A DNA stretch of 64,000 nucleotides from Ianthella basta (taxonomy: Eukaryota > Porifera > Demospongiae > Verongiida > Ianthellidae), in contig OZ025877.1 of assembly GCA_964019415.1 (NCBI GenBank), forward strand, positions 2,932,879 to 2,996,878. Reading direction: 5' to 3'. The notes beneath the pieces were generated by a model. It ran no database searches and was not told where the DNA came from. It saw nothing but the letters and a program-made list of their open reading frames with translations. This document shows positions 60,901-64,000 of this stretch, in pieces. Numbering within the stretch: the first letter of the stretch is position 1; each line of letters opens with the position of its first letter. A program made the translations under genes and the position numbers.

Positions 60901-62336
60901 TTTAGCAGTATGCAGTAACTGTTGCTGTCAAAAGAATCGTTAAACTCTTGCCATTTTGACGACTTCCTTCCTTCGTTGCATCTGTTGTGCAGTCATACGG
61001 CCATTAACTGTGGCAAAAACATTTCCAATTGCTTGCGCTAGGCCATCTTGTGAAGTATGCATGTAACTCACAGCTGCTCAGTGCTGTTTAGGTAAATTAA
61101 ATTTTAGCTCACTGTTTGTGAACATTTGCTAAACCACTTCATTTAAGTTAACTCAAAATCAGATTTTGACCCAATTTGCTCCAGTGTAAGCAGCCTATGC
61201 ATCTTTTGACCTTCAAAAGTTGTAGAACAGGCAACCTCTTTTAGTTTCCACTTGCCATTTCTGAGTTAGTTTGTATATGGTTATAGAGTTGAGTTACTAG
61301 CTGACACATTCTGTCCAGAGTCAACACAGTTAAGAACCTACCTGGCTGTCCCATGGTTGTAGCCTGGCATGCAAGTTATATACTCTAGCTACACAGAAAT
61401 TTGATCTAGCTTGAATAGTACAATTAAGGGTTCTTGTGATGATCTGTACATTTGTTGCTCATAACATTCATTCCATTTTTTTTACAAATGCAGATGATCC
61501 TGTGTCCAGTACTGCAGACAGCAAAGGAGTGGAACCTTCCCCAGAAGTAGTCAGTCATGCATGCACTCTCTGTTTTGATCACTTTGAATTCAGCAAGTAG
61601 CTATATAATGAACTGCTCTTAAATTAAGCCTGTTAAATTTATGGGTGCATGTGATGATGGTATAGTTACAGTTGCTATGTGCTATAAATAGCGTCTTTTC
61701 AACTTTGCATTGGATGAAAGCACCCCCATCTGCTGCAAGTCAAGGCCTGGCCCAAGTGTTGAAGCTAAGACATATAGCCCATTCTACTATGTCATCTAGC
61801 TGGCTAGCTAATCTGCTGAACCAACATGTCCTTGGTTAGAGCCTAGGCTGCCCACCCAATATTCTTAGTGAATGCAAGTGCAATTCTCTTGGTTCTGTTA
61901 CTTTGATCATCCAGCCACATTGACTGCTTTACAGTGTTTCAAAGTGTGCCAAAGGTACTTAACACTTACTATAGCAGTAATGCCCGTAGAAATATTTATT
62001 TTGGTCTCACTCTTGTGTAAGTGCCTAGTTTGTGTAGCCAATCCAGCAATTGCCCTGCATTATTAACTTGTACCTTTTCTGTTTTACATATTGTATACAC
62101 AGCCTGACATTGCTGTTACCCCCATTGAGGCTGATGATGCTTCATGTGATGAATCACGTTCTGTGGTACCCAAACAGGAGGACAGAGTGAAGGATTTGGA
62201 GCAGAAGGTAGCAAACCTTTTCATGGATAATGTTGCTCTTCAGACAAAGCTTAAAGCTAGCCGGAAAGTGGAAACGGATCAAAAAGAAGAGATAGGAAAG
62301 CTTGAAGAACGACTACTCCTGTCATTGAAAGAAAAG
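47768..62336 (+). CDS. CARD / coiled-coil scaffold protein with repeated unnamed domains (3' end beyond window)
   Basis: Eleven exons are phase-consistent: 47768-48055, 48563-48965, 49599-49902, 49983-50010, 50226-50489, 50571-50630, 56576-57426, 58348-58392, 59515-59572, 61494-61546 and 62103-62336. Modules in order: CARD (VLDQFRERFREEM start); a helical module ending in QLKPLLKQKLEYIAELRQR; a module with VLSWSRSSIVITYWILRDLL and HGVVDVYL; a second CARD-like unit (LISDLQSMGIVTTEQ); a second helical module with LPEGERALAIWLLEKHE; a second copy of the WS/GS module (VTVIQALSGGSTTVVCIID, then ELSITRMQVGLF); short exons; an acidic linker; and a coiled coil (DRVKDLEQKVANL through LEERLLLSLKEK). 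CARD plus coiled coil recalls CARD9/CARD11-type signalosome scaffolds, but the middle modules have no name I know. The function is inferred from architecture. The intron after 59572 uses a GC donor. Confidence 0.65.
48143..48339. mobile_element. Fold-back element with 93-bp arms
   Basis: Arms 48143-48235 and 48247-48339 are complementary almost throughout around an 11-nt loop; the coordinate sums agree at both ends. Each arm holds CTGAAGAAGACCAG..CTGGTCGAAAC (seen on the + strand in the right arm). It lies in the intron after the first CARD exon. Confidence 0.85.
48983..49421. mobile_element. TAGYC-ended non-autonomous element with 9-bp target duplication
   Basis: 439 bp; the left end TAGCCTAGCCGCTAGCCCC pairs with the right-end complement TAGTCTAGCCACTAGCTCC, and the inverted arms continue for roughly 100 bp each (both with AGCAGAATGTGTAAAT). 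Flanks AATGTAGCC (48974-48982) and AATGTAGTC (49422-49430) match at 8 of 9 positions. Intronic in the second CARD gene. Confidence 0.8.
50631..51590. other. Left part of a 5.9-kb intron, no feature recognised
   Basis: Unique-looking sequence with no sustained reading frame. Together with the microsatellite and the nested transposons to its right it forms the intron between exons 50571-50630 and 56576-57426. Confidence 0.4.
51616..51900. repeat. Interrupted (GT)n microsatellite
   Basis: About 285 bp of GT with internal CATGTATGTTCT and CATATGTATGTTCT interruptions that are themselves duplicated. It abuts the left end of the pogo-like element. Confidence 0.95.
52346..55735 (-). mobile_element. 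LINE (CR1/L2-type non-LTR retrotransposon), apparently full reading frame
   Basis: About 3.4 kb on the minus strand, inserted in the pogo-like element. The 3' end carries a short tandem tail, (CCAAA)n on the element strand at 52346-52360, as in CR1/L2-type elements rather than a poly-A. The 5' boundary is approximate; no clear target duplication was found. Confidence 0.85.
52559..55570 (-). CDS. LINE endonuclease-reverse transcriptase polyprotein with N-terminal 2A-like peptide
   Basis: 1003 codons, uninterrupted. Residues 52-59 read DVERNPGP, an exact D(V/I)ExNPGP 2A consensus. An APE endonuclease follows (HLNARSI, SESWLG, GDLNID, SDHLPIIL), then a reverse transcriptase with FLDVSKAFDTVNH, SGVPQGSVLG and the catalytic FADDT, and the C-terminal Cys/His-free tail ending SLWRSLPASLRESG. 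In the family this protein nicks target DNA and primes reverse transcription. 2A peptides cause ribosome skipping and, in some LINEs, serve as signal sequences; which applies here is unknown. All catalytic motifs look intact, so the copy is recent. Confidence 0.9.
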   Translation of the reverse strand: MLGARSFVSAAFFPRYFPEDGFSHLRRSMKKAYAKIRAHSRYHSSAVLLSGDVERNPGPPEQDSAAKRGTKSASVKNTLKIVHLNARSILRHLDDVQCLVKSQRPDILAISESWLGPSVSDAEVTLPGYTIYRLDRSRSGGGIAVYVVDHLTVSPLSCDAPCGDVEALWLSISSFKSSLSSFAFGCMYRPPSAPSSSVSNLCSILESLLLSHKHVVACGDLNIDTSDSAHPFTRSLQNFITSHSMSCPISHPTRVSETRCSVLDHFLTSSDVPISHTSVLNFPISDHLPIILSIDWSVPNPSFKTITRRSLKKFEPSSFNEDLIAVPWSLVDLFDDVDDKVFAFNSLFSGVLDCHAPVKTVRVKKNCAPWISRSIRKEMDKRNKLLRVFLGSRSPSAWKDFKCQRNLVVSLQRKTKIEHFQHLISKNSSPATLWKTLKSVRPLSTSSSNWDALGSDHTSIANSLNDHFVSVSSSNASLPPPSCSYSPSSTLSLVCTTPEQCKRSLASLKNTSAPGVDNIPSLPLKASKSIISRPLSNILNSSISSSTFPSSWKCSSVRPLHKGGNQACLSNYRPISILPACSKLLERHVRDQVTEHLDSNNLLYSYQSGFRSSHSTQSLLLYCTNRWYQALDLKQYVAVLFLDVSKAFDTVNHPLLLSKLRCLGLDASSVSWFQSYLSDRSQVTRVSNSTSSHGSTTSGVPQGSVLGSTLFSLFINDLPTVLPPDCTVLFADDTTIFLVGNDCRLLNTSLQSCLDLANKWLTNNGLQLNVDKTKCMLIRSPRARVHPPLLHIHLSGSQIEQVSSFKLLGVLINDTLTWTSHINHVVSKVSRSVNLLRRLSWFLPQSLLVLYLKSYILPLVDYCDVVWDNCSQHDASRLQNLFNYARRLALHRPRLSSSSALWHELGLSSLCCRRKLLLAELTYKCHNSLAPSYLSSLFCLPTHHHNTRTKSLVNLPVVKTMFGQHAFAYSGASLWRSLPASLRESGTLEGFSRAAFHYFVSLN
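57835..58223. mobile_element. TAGYC-ended non-autonomous element with exact 10-bp target duplication
   Basis: 389 bp, starting TAGTCTCACTTGCCAGACC; the right-end complement is TAGTCTTGAGCGCCAGAACC. AGTTTGCACC flanks it exactly at 57825-57834 and 58224-58233. Intronic in the second CARD gene. Confidence 0.85.
58494..58582. repeat. Inverted repeat / hairpin
   Basis: GAGGTGTCTCTGAGATTTAGA and TCTAAATCTTCAGAGACACC with outer GCTGACCAA/TTGGTTAGC pair across a 24-nt loop. Possibly a small fold-back element. Confidence 0.6.
59183..59196. promoter_or_regulatory. RFX-type X-box
   Basis: GTTACCATGGCAAC is an exact, fully palindromic match to the RFX consensus GTNRCCNNRGYAAC. It lies in a CpG-containing stretch (58.65-59.2 kb) within an intron of the second CARD gene, where an internal promoter is conceivable. 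Confidence 0.35.
59971..60711. mobile_element. TAGYC-ended non-autonomous element with 9-bp target duplication
   Basis: 741 bp; the ends TAGCCTTGTACCCAGTCCCT and (complement) TAGCTTCGTACACAGTCCCT extend into about 110-bp inverted arms that both include GGGGGGTCCAAGC. Flanks AGCATAATG and AGCGTAATG match at 8 of 9. Overlapping short frames inside do not form a recognisable transposase. Confidence 0.85.
60719..61195. mobile_element. Miniature element with imperfect inverted ends
   Basis: TGCCTGTTTACACTAAGTGTTC at the left is mirrored by the right-end complement GGCTGCTTACACTGGAGC, and both arms have TCAAAA..TGA stretches. It abuts the preceding element; a target duplication is not clear. Confidence 0.5.
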
Positions 62337-62456
62337 GTAATCATATATTCATCTGTCATGATTAAGAGTACATGAGCGATATAAGAGTGCATGTGCTACT
62401 GTGTATCTTATATACAATGGCATTTTCTTAAAATGACGTGGTAACATGTCACATAT

Positions 62457-63154
62457 TAGCCTCGTTCCCAGGCCATTTTAATTAGTGCGGGGAAGGAAAA
62501 GACGCCTGGTAACCACTGCTTGCACATGCATGAAGATTTTCCAGCAAAACCTAGCTTGTAAGTGGTTCAGCTTTAGTTGTTTGCCTACCTTGCCTTAGAG
62601 AAAATGTAGGGCAAGGCTGTTGTGAAGAGCGCTGCTTCTGGAAGCTTCCTCACTGCAGATATGCATTTGCACTCGTATGCCTAGCAGCTAGCAGGGTGGG
62701 TCAAAATGGCTCAGCTTACAATAGCATAGAAATGCTATATGGAATATGACCAAGAGTCAGACAGCATCGCATGTTTGGAATAGTCGTCGCACAACCTTAC
62801 TGCGAGTCGTGTTAGATCCAGACGACATTAGCGAGACTACTTTCCTTCCATCAGTCCCGTGCGCAGTGTTTGAAAATCACTGGCACTGCATATTGAAGCA
62901 TCTTAATGAATGGACTAACTTCAGTAATTTTCTACCCGAACCGGACTGGCTCTGACTGTTCCGAGTGTTTCCCTGCTGGCCATTCATGGTTCACCCACTC
63001 TTCTTCAGATTGATCTATGGAAGCATATACAATGTTTTTCCAGCGCCTCCCCCCCTCCAGTTTTGGGTAGGGGAGCATGGGAACAGTGGTGCCCAGGCCG
63101 TCCTTTCCACCCATGCACTAATTAATGCAGATGGCAAACGAGGGAACGAGGCTA
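62457..63154. mobile_element. TAGYC-ended non-autonomous element with exact 9-bp target duplication
   Basis: 698 bp bounded by perfect 13-bp ends TAGCCTCGTTCCC / GGGAACGAGGCTA. GTCACATAT is duplicated exactly at 62448-62456 and 63155-63163. The frame at 62746-62955 is inside and unrecognised. It lies downstream of the last visible CARD-gene exon. Confidence 0.9.
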
Positions 63155-64000
63155 GTCACATATAGGCATTGTACAATGTTTAACTAGAAATATTATAAAT
63201 TTTTAGTCTACAAAATGACAAGAGTTAAATAACAAAACATGAATGATAGTTGTGGGTCAACCTAAAGACTGAATTATATAATAAAATGATAAATTAATGG
63301 AATAAATTAGTGAAGAAATAAACTACTAAAATTTAGTGGAATAATTAAGATTTAATTAAAATTGTAAATAAATAGGTGTACCAATTAATTTAAATGTACA
63401 ATTAATTAAATGTATGCATTTGTACCTAATTACACTAGGGTAAGGGCACACAAGCACGTGCAATTATCTACAAAATTAATATAAATTATTAAGAATGTAG
63501 GGATGGCCTAATAGGTACAGAAACAATTAAAAGCTGGTACACAGTCGAGCATTAACCATGGTCCCTACATGCAGGAATGTTGCACCGTATAGTCCCACAT
63601 TCTTCAACATAGGGACAATGGTTAACACTTCACTGTGTACTGTAAGTGTACCATTGTACTGCATGTGGGTTATGTCCAGTTTTGTTTACATAAGGTAATA
63701 TGACACAAGAAGGTGTGAATTCCTGTGTTGCCATGGTAATGCGACATTGGCACGTGACATGAGCGTGATCTGAAAGGCTCCTTAGGCCGAAAAATTGGTT
63801 CAAAATACGGTATCTTGCAGCTAGTTGCATGCTCAAAGACGGCGACAGCCTTACCTTGCAGTTCTGATCAAAATCGGTTTAGTATAACCACCGAATAGCA
63901 CGACGAATCACAGCACCGTCGGACATTTTCACACTGTCACGGGGATATCACGTGTTTTCACGAGTACGGAGAGCTTTCGGCCAGTGCAGTCAGGAAATTG
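63155..64000. other. AT-rich end of window
   Basis: No exon recognised. An inverted repeat (about 63540-63640, arms around TTAACCATGGTCCCT and AGGGACAATGGTTAA) and a near-consensus RFX site (GTTGCCATGGTAAT, 63727-63740) are present. A minus-strand ATG at 63926 (MSDGAVIRRAIR, then a possible donor) could begin a gene read leftward, but nothing supports it further. Confidence 0.35.

Noticed and set aside
62746-62955. 69-codon frame
   Set aside because: It lies within the 62457-63154 miniature element, with no recognisable domain.

Overview
The window looks like nuclear DNA of an early-branching animal, most probably a demosponge. The strongest pointers are two collagen-like proteins that join a short Gly-X-Y stretch to the cysteine-rich, fibrinogen-related C-terminal domain that is greatly expanded in demosponges, together with compact multi-exon genes, abundant (GT)n/(CA)n arrays and many short inverted-repeat transposons. 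This placement is inference from protein style; no species is asserted. All genes were assembled by hand from splice signals, reading phase and homology from memory.

Layout. 1-5.7 kb: 3' part of a CARD-domain gene (+) built entirely of symmetrical phase-1 exons, including three tandem copies of one Ser/Thr/Pro linker exon. 8.35-18.3 kb: a tandem duplication of about 5 kb; each copy holds a single-exon collagen/FReD gene (-) and the 3' exons of the R-SNARE gene YKT6 (-). Only the second copy joins a complete YKT6 (7 exons, 195 aa); the first is a truncated, frame-broken relic. 19.66-31.5 kb: ARMH3/C10orf76 (+, 25 exons, 700 aa), head-to-head with YKT6 across 132 bp and hosting an intronless antisense EF-hand gene in intron 1. 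32.3-41.1 kb: a PARP14-like gene (+, 8 exons, 2018 aa) with RRM-like repeats, three macrodomains, WWE and an ART domain; a decayed duplicate of its 3' end follows, with one intact extra catalytic exon. 43-47.5 kb: transposon debris. 47.5-62.3 kb and beyond: a second CARD gene (+) with alternating CARD-like and unnamed conserved modules and a coiled coil, interrupted by a large intron that holds a pogo-like element with an intact 2A-peptide-bearing LINE inside it.

Functional reading. YKT6 and ARMH3 both act at the Golgi and share a putative bidirectional promoter. The two CARD genes and the PARP14-like gene (whose upstream region has a kappaB-like site and a TATA box) together resemble an innate-immune neighbourhood; that is inference.

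Most original observations: the CARD/coiled-coil scaffold with a repeated unnamed domain, a family of TAGYC-ended miniature elements with 9-10 bp target duplications present at least five to seven times, the LINE 2A peptide, and (TG)n arrays abutting splice sites.
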